64,000 bases of DNA from Benincasa hispida (lineage: Eukaryota > Streptophyta > Magnoliopsida > Cucurbitales > Cucurbitaceae). The stretch lies in NCBI RefSeq assembly GCF_009727055.1, contig NC_052350.1, positions 40,968,372-41,032,371 of the forward strand, in the 5' to 3' direction. Below, piece by piece: positions 38,801 through 49,478 of the stretch. The notes beneath the pieces are model-generated. The model searched no databases. It was given only the letters and a program-made list of their open reading frames with translations, and was not told the DNA's origin. Each line of letters starts with the position of its first letter. The stretch's first letter is position 1. The position numbers were made by a program, and so were the translations under genes.

Positions 38801-41800
38801 ATCTTTCCAGGAAGCTCTCCTCTGGATCATTTTGTTGCATCCTTTGTCAAAAGGTGGAGGAAGATCTGGATCATATTCTTCGGTGTTACGAGTTTGCTAG
38901 CTCTGTTTGGGAGCGTTTTGTCCACGAGTTTGCTAGATCATATTCTTCATGTAAGGGGTTGGTTTTGTGGACGGGGTGTTTTGTTTGCCCTTGTATTCTT
39001 TCATTTTTTTTCTCAATGAAAGTCGTTATTCTTATATATATAACAGATAGTTGCACTTGAGAAAGAGTAAGGAAAATTTAAAAATAGAAGGCAATTTTGT
39101 GTGTTTCTCTCAGTTGCTTCACATGTAGTTCCTTTGTCCTTTCTTCAAAGACGGTCCTCTTTTCTTTAAAGAAAATTATAAGAATTTTTGCAGCTCTAGT
39201 ACTAACACTATAACTTGTAATTTTTAGTTTCTGATCTTCTAGGAGGATGCAACATCCTCTTCTTGTCACCTACGGTCGTATATAGAAATACAATTTCCTA
39301 AGAAAATATAGTCTAAGAAGCCTTTTAATATTAATAAGCCAAATATAAGAAGTAAAAGATAACTAAGAAAAAGCTTGTTTCTTGTTAAAAATTAAAAAAT
39401 AAAAATAAAGAAAGGAGGACGTGATAGATAAACAAGCAAACTTACCATCAATAATAGATGTTTGACAGAATTAAAATCAAATGCCAAAAGGCCTTCACGC
39501 CAAAGCTTAGAATGATGAGAATTCAGCCATGGACCCAAGAGTAGCCCTTGTAAACGATTCTCAATCGACAGAATTTGACATATAACATCTTTGAGGTGGC
39601 CTTTTCCTTTACTTTTGAGTTGAAGACCAAGAACATCAACTGCCAAACCCTCCTCAATCCGACCATTGTTTGTCTTAAACAAGCAGTCCCACTCGTCACT
39701 GGAAACTCTGCAAGGAAAGCACCATCCACATTTTTCTTTCTGCGTAGCTGCATTAATATTTTGAATTAACGGCCAACAAAAATTGCTTGTTTTCCTCAAA
39801 ATTATCTTCATCTGCGCTGCAATTATTTCTTCCTCTGACATAGTAGATTTTTCTTTAATTTTATCTTTCTCAGATGATTTACGCATGAACTCATCAGCCA
39901 CTAAAGATGCTGTTTGAGCAAAACTATAGAAATTAGAGTAACCATCATCATTTTCAACTTCAAGGACATCCCCTTTTCCGATGCTCGTGGATAAGGGATG
40001 TTCAAGACCTGCACATCTTGTATTGCCCTCTTGCATCCCATCTAGGCAAGGATGTAATAAAGAAGAATCTTCCCCAGAAGAGAACTTGCCTGATACTTTA
40101 GCCTGATTTCTAAATTCATAACCGTTCGAAACAGTAGCCTGATGCTTTTGAATATCCTGAACGCTAGAGTTTAGCTTACTATCTAGAGCTGATTTATTCA
40201 CAGTAGGACCTTCCACTGTAGCCTCCGCTTCAAACAAGTTTGTTGATTTTGCACCTTCGTGGCAAAAATTACCATAATATCCATTTGTACAATGCAGAGA
40301 AACAGATTTATTAATTTTTCCGTTTAAGGTGAAAGTAATGTCCCAGTGCTTGTAAATAGCCACTAGTATGTCAGTGTACGATGAATACGATGACCTAAGA
40401 GCTTCAATAACAACATCCAGATCATTCTTGTGGTAGTAACTGACAGAGGACTCAGTGTCACGTGAATCAGACCTGCAAACATTTTCAATACAACAATAAT
40501 CTTAAATGGCAAAAATGAATGAGAAACGATCTAGTCTAGATAGAAGAACTAATGAACTCTTGGCCAAGTTTTCTTTTGTCAGAGACCTAGCAGTCTACTT
40601 GGATCCTTAAGATGCAAACACCCACGTATTATTATAATTCAATTAGAATTAAACTGCCAGAATTTTATCCTTGATTCACCCCCCAAAAAAGGTTGGAAAA
40701 AGATAATAAAAAATTCAACAAGAAATTTCAAAAGTTCCAAAGACGCAAGTAAGAAGTAAATGTGCCAGTTTATTAACTTAAAATATTAGCAGACAAATTA
40801 AAGGGTCTTTATCCCCTTCCCTCTTCCCTATGGAGTTTCATGATTAACATGCATAGAAGAATTGATGCAGGGGAGGACAATCTATGCAGAAAAGGAGGAT
40901 GGGAATTCAATGTGGCGACAGGCTACCTAATTGATAGAGGCAATATTTATATTTCTAAACTCTAAATCACTGAAGGTACAATGAGTAAAAGCAAAAAATG
41001 AAGTAACAAAAGTATGTCGAAAAACTAGGAATTAACAAGTTTTATAGGAACATGCAGCTCTGCAATAATGGTCAAATAATATCATCATATCTGAAAATTG
41101 CAAAAGTAACAAGGAAAAAAATAACATCATTTCGGAGGAATAAATTATCAAACTTACACCAATAGGTAGCCATAGCTACTAAAGTATGTACGACCATGAG
41201 GATCCACTCCTAAAAATTCAGCTCCCCGAAGTGATTTTTGTGTTTTCATCCAGGACTTGTGCCTGTCAATGGCACACTCAGGACAAAACCAGTCACCCTC
41301 TGGCAAGAGATCATTGGCTATTCCTACACACTTCAAGTGATATGCAGCAGGACAGCCATCACAGCATATTAAGCTACCATCCATTTTGCACAGACAGCAT
41401 TCATCACTATTCCAGTCTGCGGTGTCACCCATAGTGTCTTCTGACTGACAAGAATTAATGGAAGCATTTGCTGAAATCTTCTTCTTTTTGTAGACTTCCG
41501 ACTTCAGGCTTCTATCACGAAGAATCTCTGGCTCAGCTGCCAAAGACCTTCTGTTAATCTCTGACCTAATGGCTTCCACTTCAATCATATCATCACATAG
41601 ACAGCGAAGAATTTCAATCTTAATGCCTGTAGGTAGTTTGTAGTAATCATTTTTTAACAATTTCAAGTGACATAGGTCAACGCCAGGTTTCAAACCTGAA
41701 CCATGAATCAATAGATACTCAACCATAAAAATAGGCCACGTAATCAAGTCTAGCATATCCCAGTTAAGACTCCTGATCACAAATTTCAAAACAGAAAATA

Positions 41801-43642
41801 TAACAAATAATTAAATATGCATATAAGTAGATATATAATTTAAGAAAAACAAATGCATTGATATAAATTATAATCATATTAACAAATAAAAAGTGATGGG
41901 GGGAACAATTTCGACCTTAGACAACTGGAAGCAGATTCAGAACCCTCATTAGAAAGATCCTCCAAATGCTTTCTTAGAGTTTGCAGAACAGACAGATGTA
42001 TGTTATCAAATAATATAGTAGGAGATTTGCACTTAAGGGCTGCCACAAACTCATCCAACTCAAACGGGCTAAGAAACAATAGCGTACTAAATGATCTCAA
42101 ACAGGAATAAATAGAGAACAAGTCAAGGATGGGAATATCGTCAAGATTCAAGTTTTTGGAAGAAGGTGGTAACTGCAACTTATAAGGAAGGCCAACAGGC
42201 ATGTCAGATCCATCATAAGCTACCTGTTTTTCATCAGTTACCACACTAGCTACAGGAGAAGATATATCAGATGATGCAATTGGGGTAGTTTTCTGAACGA
42301 TCCCTCTACGTGTACTTCTCCTCAAAACTGTATCAGGTGTATTTACACCATCCAGAACCTTTCTTTTCTTTCTTCGGCCACCACGCTGTTTGCATTGACC
42401 TTCAGAATTGCCTTGGCAACCATCAATTGTTTGAGGACCAGCCTCAGAACTCACATCCTTCACATCAATATTGACCAAATTACCATCATTAACACAGTTA
42501 AGATCCGAAACCCTAAGAGAAGCTTCAACAGTCACATCTCCACCGGAACTATAGCTGTCTTTTGGCAATTCTTCCTTGATATCTATGCGAACTTCTTGTA
42601 AATTTCCATCTTCAAGCTCAGATTCCATAGTTTTGTCTCTAAGGCCTTCAACGTTATCATCAACTTGGTCCATTGCTGCTTCCTCACAAACTTGGTCTAT
42701 TACTGCTTCATCACAAATTTGGTCCATTACTGCTTCATCACAAACTTTGTCTATTATTGCTTCACCCATCCCAGAAGAAGCAATTTCTTCTCCACCATTA
42801 TTGTTAGTATCCCCATGTACATCATTAACCTCTAAGTTCAAGTCAAAATCCCATTCCCTTTTCTTTATTTCGACCTGCGAACAACTTACATCACCCCCAG
42901 CAAGATTCTCGTCAAAGTCAGCATTGACATATAGATTCAAATCAATGGAGCCCCTTCTCTCTAAGTTAGCATGTTTACTAGGACTGGCATGAAGATCACT
43001 GCCGTCATTTAAATTCAACCACTCACTTGAACTAGACCTCGCATTCAAATCAAAGTCGTCTCTGGAATCTTCATTTCTACAAAGATTCCCATTGTCCGAC
43101 CCATTTCCTTCAAAATCCTTCTCAGACTTGCCTCTCCTTTCTAAAATATCTTCAACCCCATCGCTAAGAGTAACATTCATATCCAAACTCTTGTTTCCCT
43201 CGAGAATCCCATTCAAATTCCCACTAACCCCATCTACTATTTGTTGGCTTTTCTTCACTTCATCATTCAAGTTAAAATTCTCATTTAAATCCTTAACACA
43301 AAGAACACTAACCTCAAAGCCCATTTCTAGGGTTTCATCTGGATTCCCTTTATCTAGCACCAAACTCCTCCCAGCATTAGCCGACGCACCGCCAATTTCA
43401 CATTTGCTCTCAATTCTTCGACGCTTCTTGGGCTTGCGGCCTCGACAAGGCCTCTTCTCCACTGGTTGAGATTGACCATCCAAAAGCAAAGACACCTCAG
43501 ACAAATCCAATTCTTCAGAATCACCACCTTCGAACTCCACCTCGAAGAACCCAGAAGAGCTATCGAACGATTTCACAACACCCGAATGAATTCCACGGCC
43601 TTTGAACTCTTTCTTCACAGCTCTGCCCACAAACTCCATCAT
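20815..43642 (-). CDS. PTM: DDT- and PHD-domain chromatin protein of the PTM family
   Basis: Nine coding exons (complement): 43642-41916, 41772-41158, 40472-39446, 34441-34156, 34052-33928, 24825-24374, 23063-23035, 21789-21160, 21017-20815. Every junction is GT-AG and phases add up to 1,697 codons plus TAG. Domains: PTM/DIR17-type Tudor (about 5-55); acidic region with repeated DLN motifs and a 10-residue tandem repeat; DDT (about 500-560) running into a WHIM-like helical region; C4HC3 PHD finger (about 700-742: CCLC, CCDGC, YHLKC, WFCPEC); a CGWCFPC cysteine cluster; a CGRC...CRYCQG...CHSC zinc module; a very basic NLS-like stretch; and a C-terminal PHD-like CNLC...CQNCG...CHICR. The nearest ATG pair before the Tudor domain was taken as the start; an extension upstream in frame would need a TTG start. 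In Arabidopsis, PTM was proposed to carry chloroplast signals to the nucleus, though the genetic support has been disputed. Introns 3 and 5 are enlarged by LINEs. I see no strong membrane helix. Confidence 0.92.
22240..22860 (+). pseudogene. LINE (L1-type) 3' fragment in PTM intron 7
   Basis: Translated with frameshifts, it gives a KVKFFVWQVL...RHFSLAL...CGHKVEDL pattern, the zinc-binding reverse-transcriptase (zf-RVT) segment of plant L1 ORF2. It has many stops and is dead. Confidence 0.65.
23035..23063 (-). other. 29-nt micro-exon of PTM
   Basis: This exon is bounded by TTGTAG before it and GTACAC after it. It encodes EAVSCRYCQ plus parts of two flanking codons. Including it restores the frame between the exon ending CNKVVPVR and the exon starting IFHKKH, and it supplies two cysteines of the zinc module. 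Without it the protein would shift frame. Confidence 0.9.
23761..23810. repeat. (AAT)n microsatellite in PTM intron 6
   Basis: About eleven AAT units are followed by A-rich sequence. Confidence 0.9.
23940..24245 (+). repeat. Probable LINE 3' end in PTM intron 6
   Basis: The sequence ends with an ATTCATTCAACAAAAAATTA-like stretch and an A-rich tail near 24230, in the style of the plus-strand LINE 3' ends elsewhere in the window. No ORF remains. Confidence 0.4.
25020..25507 (+). repeat. LINE 3' end in PTM intron 5
   Basis: It ends CATTTTATCAATAAAAAG followed by an A-rich tail containing the 13-base N gap. The CATTTTATCAAT...GTTTCC tail recurs at other LINE copies here. Confidence 0.6.
25480..25492. 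other. Assembly gap (13 N) in a poly-A tract
   Basis: The N run lies inside the A-rich tail of a plus-strand LINE remnant in PTM intron 5. The true length of the tail is unknown. Confidence 0.99.
25770..27560 (-). pseudogene. LINE remnant(s), minus strand, PTM intron 5
   Basis: The frame 26920-27507 encodes an ORF2 C-terminal block ([43 protein letters not shown]), the region between RT and zf-RVT. 26741-26974 continues it ([20 protein letters not shown]). Two separate LINE-type tails lie at about 25770 and 26410 (reverse complement of CATTTTATCAAT), so at least two insertions abut here. All frames are interrupted. Confidence 0.8.
27840..28560. other. Unassigned intron DNA with promoter-like sequence
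   Basis: TGTTGAAGCC near 27843 and TATAAAAAGGGA near 28019 resemble an LTR start and core promoter. No partner LTR was found. A CTTT tract lies near 28258-28274. Confidence 0.25.
28561..28622. repeat. Two-copy 31-bp tandem repeat
   Basis: The unit begins CAAGACCAATTGAGGTGGG. The two copies differ at two positions (T/C in the GGYGGG part and at the last base). Confidence 0.95.
28623..30299. other. Unassigned part of PTM intron 5
   Basis: This is AT-rich sequence with no recognisable gene or bounded element. Short pieces near 29460-29640 look LINE-derived. Confidence 0.4.
30300..31690 (+). pseudogene. Older plus-strand LINE fragment, split by a younger LINE
   Basis: Before 30487 the translation shows a CSLCRG...NHILW zf-RVT pattern. 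After 31352 it continues with an [12 protein letters not shown] end-of-ORF2 pattern (31530-31600) and an A-rich tail. The two halves are separated by the minus-strand LINE at 30488-31352. Confidence 0.65.
30488..31352 (-). mobile_element. 5'-truncated LINE with exact 14-bp target duplication
   Basis: The duplication TATCCTTTGGATGT lies at 30474-30487 and 31353-31366. The minus strand encodes the ORF2 tail: [20 protein letters not shown], then [15 protein letters not shown], then [12 protein letters not shown]. The T-run at 30488 is the tail of the insertion. It is 865 bp, truncated at its 5' end, as expected from target-primed reverse transcription. Confidence 0.9.
31761..33605 (+). repeat. 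Three-copy tandem array of a LINE 3'-end unit
   Basis: Units start at about 31761, 32429 and 32950, each with GATAACACGTATAGAAA or close variants, followed by CAACCTTCTCTCCCAACATT. Each ends with an AAAGAAGAATCTTTTAGATT block. Lengths are about 668, 521 and 655 bp. Each unit contains a LINE ORF2 terminal peptide ([18 protein letters not shown]) and a TTCTCAATGGAAGC-type 3' end. The middle copy lacks about 150 bases. Confidence 0.85.
33606..33700 (+). repeat. LINE tail flanking PTM exon 5
   Basis: A TTTCATTTCTTTCAATGAAA stretch and an A-rich tail follow the tandem array. They lie about 230 bases from the exon 5 donor side. Confidence 0.5.
34640..37700 (-). pseudogene. Long degenerate LINE in PTM intron 3
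   Basis: On the minus strand, in order: an endonuclease end ([17 protein letters not shown], about 37480-37570), the linker ([19 protein letters not shown], 37059-37550), RT pieces ([20 protein letters not shown], 36314-36580; [20 protein letters not shown], 36110-36301), and the post-RT block ([20 protein letters not shown], 35629-36048). Stops and frameshifts occur throughout. This is the most complete LINE in the window. A small LINE fragment is inserted at 35396. Confidence 0.8.
35396..35519 (+). mobile_element. 124-bp LINE 3' end with exact 14-bp target duplication
   Basis: AACTTCCATGACCA occurs at 35382-35395 and 35520-35533. The insert ends GAGCATTAGTC...AATAAAGAGACTCGTTTCC and a short A tail, the same 3' end as other LINE copies here. 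It lies inside the older minus-strand LINE. Confidence 0.9.
38340..39030 (+). pseudogene. LINE ORF2 C-terminal fragment, plus strand, PTM intron 3
   Basis: Frames 38363-38662 and 38629-39060 encode [20 protein letters not shown] and then [19 protein letters not shown]...FASSVW, the zf-RVT region. It ends near 39010 in TTTCTCAATGAAAGTCG. It is frameshifted. Confidence 0.8.
42655..42775 (-). repeat. In-frame 30-bp coding minisatellite in PTM exon 1
   Basis: Four imperfect 30-bp units encode a 10-residue repeat of the form (D/E)EAVMDQICD, in the acidic N-terminal region between the Tudor and DDT domains. The unit is a multiple of three, so copy-number change leaves the frame intact. Confidence 0.88.
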
Positions 43643-43930
43643 GGGTGTAACAGAACACCCAATGAAGAGCAGGACCTGTGATCTACTGGGAACACTCACT
43701 TCAACAACCAAGAATTACAGAAAATTGGCTTTTGGGTCTGAGAGAAAAGAGGAAAGAAGATAATTTTCCTCGCTGAAAATGCTCAAAACATGCATACAGA
43801 AATGGGTTTTGTGTCAGTTGAACCAATAAAGTCTTTTGAAGGAAAAGTGGGTCGTGCCCTCAACAAGTGCTCTCAAAGAAAGAAAGAAAGAATGAATGAA
43901 AGCAAGAAAGAAAGAAAGAACCAAAGAGCA
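43643..43930 (-). promoter_or_regulatory. PTM 5' leader and proximal promoter, with a candidate uORF and AAAG repeat
   Basis: Upstream of the PTM start, a 26-codon ORF opens at 43795 and ends with TAA at 43715-43717 on the minus strand. An imperfect AAAG/AATG microsatellite occupies about 43874-43921. No clear TATA box was identified. That the uORF is transcribed is inferred only from proximity. Confidence 0.4.
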
Positions 43931-44099
43931 ACGTGAACTGACACAAAATCAAAATAAAAATTATATTCCCCCGATTCCAAAGAACTTTGCAATTTTGTAA
44001 TTGGACCCAAGAAGGGAATAAAGCAACCAACCACTCTAAACCAAAACGGATGCGTGAAGAGAGAAGGTGGGTCAGATCAAATGACCAGTCGGCAGTCAA

Positions 44100-44910
44100 G
44101 ATTTGTTAATGCAAACAACTTCAATGTTATTTACAAGATCATGGAAATCATTTTGCTGTGATCTTACAAAGCATATTTTGAAATGTGTATGATATGTTTG
44201 AACCTCTAAATGAAGATCTAAGGAAGAAAAACTGTTTCTATCTCAATGAAAGATTGAATATTTGTCAATGAGATGTATTTTCATGGCAACTTTCTTACTT
44301 ACTTTGAGTTCATGTGATTTGTTTTAATCGAATACCACTTGGGACATTGAGGTAATAGTTGATATCACATAAAAAGGTATCAGGTAAGAGTTTAAAGTTA
44401 CAATCTTTCCAACTTTTTTTTTTCTGTTGAGATTAAAGACATGTCTTAGATAATGTATAGATGTTTTAACTTTTTTAACTATTATGTTTTTTCATGCTAG
44501 CTAATAATTGAGATATATAGACATGTCTCGTATAATATATAATTCATTAGATAACATTTACTAGAAAATCTATCATTTTCTTGTTATAATTGGTTGAATT
44601 GAACTTAAGTAGATAAAGTGGTATTGTTTAAGGATTCTTTGCGATTGACAAACTAACTAACATTCTTAAGTTGAATTGTTTAAGTATTCATTTTCTTTTT
44701 TTTTCTTTTCTTTGTTTTAAATGTTGATTTAGTAAACACTTTTGTGATTGAACCACGACTATTTTGATGAGCGTTAATCTTTTCAATTTTTTTGCAAATA
44801 TTCTTTTAGCTTGGTATTTTGGTACTTCAATAATGGTTTGGGGACTCCTTAATTTTTTGTTTTGTGATTAAATCTAAATGTCATTTTTTAATAACAATGT
44901 TCGTATAATT
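44100..44910. other. Intergenic DNA upstream of PTM
   Basis: AT-rich sequence. A block at about 44730-44820 (GTGATTGAACCACGACTATTTTG onward, ending TTAGCTTGGTATT) recurs diverged at 48545-48620. No gene is seen. Confidence 0.5.
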
Positions 44911-46570
44911 ATTGGGTTTTATGTCCTAAAACTCATATTTTGTAAATAATAAATGGATTCTATTTTGCAATAAAGTTATTACTAAGATTTATTTAGTAAA
45001 GATGTTATTGAATATGTGAATTGTGTTTAAGAACCCTAAATCCAATAAACTAAAAACTTTTGGTTATAGCATGAATTACTTGAACTATATTAGGAGACAT
45101 AAAAGTGGATCAAGTTTGAGTAAATAGCCAAGACGGTCTATAGTATAGAAATAAGGATGGGTACCTTATCTTGGGGACACTATGAATGTGGCTCACTTTG
45201 TATCTGAAACAAGTGATATAATCATGAATCGTTCATGTAAAGACATGTAAATGAGACATCCTATGCAATGAGTTTGCATAAGATCCTACCGCGAAATAGT
45301 CATTTTTACTTTATAACGTCATTTACTATTAAGACTGATTATTTCAATACGATGACCTAGATAATTTGATCTTAATCTTGAGCTAATTATGAACTCCGGT
45401 TTATTTGGGATTATCCCTTAATCTACATGGGTGAGAGTGACCCGAGTTTACAGATTCAATAAGCCTATCATTTTAGGGGGTAAGACCATATAGATAACTA
45501 GGGACATAGTCCTGCAATATGGAATTCGCTTCTACCCGATTTTAGGGATAAGTAGATGGTTATTCTCTTAAGTGTTGACTCTAGGTCTTGAACAAGGGGC
45601 TTCACCCTCTCATTGGCCCAAGAGGGACTCAATTTGGTGGTTGGACCACAAACCAATTGTTCATTAGATTTGGGACTTAAGGAACAAGATGAAATTATAA
45701 GGGTAAAAGGTAATTTTGACCTAATTATAATTACGAACAACCTGTGCAGGATCGACTTACTAATCATGTTTATATCAAATGGACGGAAATATATCTACAA
45801 TGAGGGGAGTGCAACTACTGGGCTATAGTACAGTGTCCTGATAATTAACGAATATTGGTTAACTAGGTTAAAGAGTTTAGCCGGTTAATCTTGATCATTG
45901 GAGCTCATGATCTGTAGGTCCATTAGGTTTCCTTGCTAGCTCATATCAGACTAAACCTTAGAATAGTATGATGAGAAAATTTGAAATATTTAAGAAGTAA
46001 GCGTTAATTATATTCCATATACTTAACGTCTTATCGTTTAAGTTTAATTGTGAATTAAACTATATTACAAAGAGAGTTAGAAATATTTAAATATGATTTA
46101 AATATTGTATACATGATCCTGGTGTTATTAATTAATTTAATATTTGATATTAAATTAATGCTAATTAATTTTTTTAATTAATTATTTAAAATTAATTATT
46201 AGAATTAGTTTTATTTAAAATTAGTTTTTGAATTAATTTTATTTAAGATCAATTATTAAATTAATCTTATTTAAAATTAATGGAAATTCAATATGGATTA
46301 TGGTGGAATTTGCCTAAATCCACTTTCTTTGCACCATATTGAGACATTCCTCTGATTCTGGATCAAATTTGGTGTCACTTTAAGAGGAATTTGATTTTTG
46401 CAGGTTTTCTTCTTTAAATAGAAGAAAAATTGTTGATTTTTTTAGCCATCTTGGTTAGCTTTTGAAGCTGAATTTCCTCTCAAATTCATAACTCCAACTC
46501 TCTCAAAACTCTCGTTTTTCCTTTGACCTACATCAAGATTTGTTCTTAAAACTATGTTTGACTTCTTGGC
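44911..46570 (+). mobile_element. Diverged long LTR (copy D), opposite orientation
   Basis: The plus-strand sequence starts ATTGGGTTTTATGTCC and runs through the same landmarks as the A-C family in reverse complement: the (A)GACATGTAAATGAGA region, the regularly spaced direct motifs, then AT-rich sequence. Divergence is much higher than among A, B and C. The right end is approximate. No coding domain is visible. Confidence 0.55.
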
Positions 46571-46679
46571 CGTTAACACATATTGCATGCCCGTTTGACA
46601 AACTAACTTTTATGAGTTGAATTGTTTGTTGTACCTCCTGTTGCTAAGTGTTCTTTCATTCTTTCCTTCCTTTTGATTT

Positions 46680-47020
46680 AGTGAAGATGTTGCATTTCAG
46701 AATGATATGTAATTTTAGAATTTTATGTCATGTCTTTCTTATTAATTGAAATGATTAATGTAATTCAAATGCAATATTTTATATATTAAGAGCTAAGTGC
46801 AAACCTAAATAGAGTCTTAGTGAGTCTTGGGTCGAACAAACTTTTTTTTTTTTTACCAAAAACTTGTTGCGTTGCATAATGATATGTAATTTTAGAACCT
46901 TATGTTGTGCCTTTCTTACTAATGAAAATGAGCAATGTATTTTGGATGTAATGTTTTATCTATTAAGACCCAAGCTCAAGCTCATTTAGAGTCCTAGTGA
47001 GTCTAGAGTTGAACACATAA
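46680..47020. repeat. Two-copy imperfect tandem repeat (about 165 bp)
   Basis: The motif AATGATATGTAATTTTAGAA...TAGAGTC(T/C)TAGTGAGTCT occurs at about 46698-46830 and 46877-47003, with matching order and spacing and many substitutions. Confidence 0.75.
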
Positions 47021-49475
47021 ATTATCAACTAAAATGCATTGAAATTAATATTTGATCTTAACGCGATGAGCTTTCCAAATGTGTATTGAAAATGTTTCGT
47101 ACTACTAACTAAATGATTAAATCACGAGTGAGGTGGAAGTGGATGATAGTGATTGGTTTGAGTGATAGTGGATGATGATGCGTCAAATGTTGTTAGTACA
47201 AATGATGATGGTGATTACAATCACAACCAAACAGTGTGGAGTAGGAAGAAAAATATTAATTGATAAAACAGAGTTGATAAGGCTTACTAGCATTTAATAG
47301 AGTTGAGAAGGCTTACTAGCATTTTCTTAAACAATAATGCATGAGTTAGCATCCATGTATTAACTCATTAATAGAGCACCCATCTCTCGATGTTTTTATG
47401 TCACATTTGTCTTATCTCTAGGGTGCATGTGATGGTTAATTTCACATAAGAGGTTGACTTTATCTCTAAAGCTACCTCTTCTTGTCAATGAGATCCACAA
47501 TCACTTACTCTTTCAAGTAGTTGATTATTTCTACTTAAATCAATTTGTCAAACGGATCTAAGCAACGTAATAACATACATTAACAAGATGAACTTTATCT
47601 CATGCATAACTTTGAAAATGCTAATTGAAATCTTCTCAACCCATTAGAAAATTAGGTACTCGTGATAAATGAAAACACAGACATGAACGGATAGAATATG
47701 GTAGAAATCATATATTGTTAAGAAAATGAGTCTTTTCAATCTCAAATGACTTAATACCAACGTGAGTAATAAGCGCAAACTGATAAGAATAGAGAATGAA
47801 AGTGTCAAGCCGACGATCACAATTTCTTACTTCTTTTGGCTTGTATAGATGTTACTTCATGACGGTTGCAATGGGGATTGACATGCTCTCTCTCTCTTCA
47901 AGGAAGAAAACTAAGTTCTCACTCATAATACTTCAAAGAGAAGCTCGAGAAGTTGAAAATGGTGATGGAAATGGAGGCTTTTTAGCAGAGTTTCAACCAA
48001 TTTCTTGGAAGAAATTCTAACACTTAACTTTAATTTCAATGACTATTTATATGCGTCAAGAGGTAAGGTTCTTTACCTCTTTCTAATGATGAACTAACAC
48101 ATTTACATTTAATTTCATACTTTGCTACGTCGATTATTTGCGTCATAGGTTCATTGGCTCTACTACGTTTGCCTCCGATTAACTACTAACTTGTATCTCT
48201 TGATTTGACATCCACTGCCAACGCATTTGTTATTTTCTTTCTTCACATTTTCTGCTCAACACATGGTTCTTTGCATGTAGATTGGGCGTCGATCTGATCA
48301 CTTTATGCATCCATGGCTACAACTTTTATTTTCTTAGTTATTTTTGCTTCTTTTCATCATAATCTTCTGTTCAAAAAGTTAATTCTCATAATTTCAAGGA
48401 TAATGAATTTTGTAAACACATGAACACAAAGCTTGTTTATTTACATGATTTTTGGTTTCAAGTTACGACATTTTCTTCTGAATTTTCCTATTTATTCTAA
48501 ATAAAAGACTACAAAGACTTGTATTTCTATAGATAGTAGAGACATTTTTGTGATGGAATGTCAACAATTTTGATGATTGTTAATCTTTTCAATTGCTTTG
48601 CACATATTTTTTTAGCTTGGTATTGGAATGAAACTAAATATTCAAACTCAAACAAGGAATTGTTCATATTTTCTAAGACAACTTCCAAATTGCAAAAATA
48701 CATTCAAATAGGGTAATTATTGTTGACTAAGATATAAATATAAGGTTAAATTACAAGTTTAAATAAATTTCGCAACAATACATTAAAGAAAAATGCCATA
48801 TAATATTGAATATACACTCCATATCTCTTTAAATGTAATATGATTACTTACTAGTTAATTCAAAAGCTGTCATAGAATTATTCATTTCAATTTATAAAAG
48901 TAATTTTTATTTTTTAAAAATATATTGTTCCGTTGATATATGAACAAGCATATGAATATCCTTTCTAAATTTCATATGACATTTCATTCTGCTCCTAATG
49001 CTTTACCTTTCTTAATTATAGCATTATGTAATTGTTTTATTATATCACTATCAATTATAAAACCTCCCTAATCTAAACATAGTTTAATGGAGAGAGAACA
49101 TTAATTATCGTCCCAAAAGCTATTTCTCACGTTCTATGATTGTGAAGTAAAAAAAAAAAACTCCAATTCATATCCTAGATTTGTGGATTTTAATAAAAAT
49201 ACAATTGTTTTTTTGTTTCTATAGTTATATCATGTGGAGTGAAGATTCAAATCTCTAACCTTTCAGTAGGGAATATACATCTTTTAATCATTCAAAATCA
49301 ATTTAATGTTTGATTTTAAAATTTTAAATGTGGTTTTCACATAAACAACAAAGAATTTTTTTAGTACAAGTGGAGTATGGGGTTCTGAATCACCGACTTA
49401 AAAAATAAGTACATGTCAATTATCGCCGAGTTATGTTTACTTTAACATTATTTTGAAGGATTAAAACTAATTTTT
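47021..49475. other. AT-rich intergenic DNA
   Basis: A 74-codon open frame (47796-48020) has no recognisable domain. A diverged repeat of the 44730-44820 block lies at 48545-48620. No gene is called. Confidence 0.5.
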
Positions 49476-49478
49476 TTA

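Noticed and set aside
43643..43711. N-terminal extension of PTM upstream of the chosen start
   Set aside because: The frame is open, but its first codon at 43711 is TTG. The first in-frame ATGs are at 43642 and 43639, immediately before the Tudor domain.
47796..48020. 74-codon frame in the PTM-CBP80 intergenic region
   Set aside because: No domain or homology is visible, and it is surrounded by repeats.
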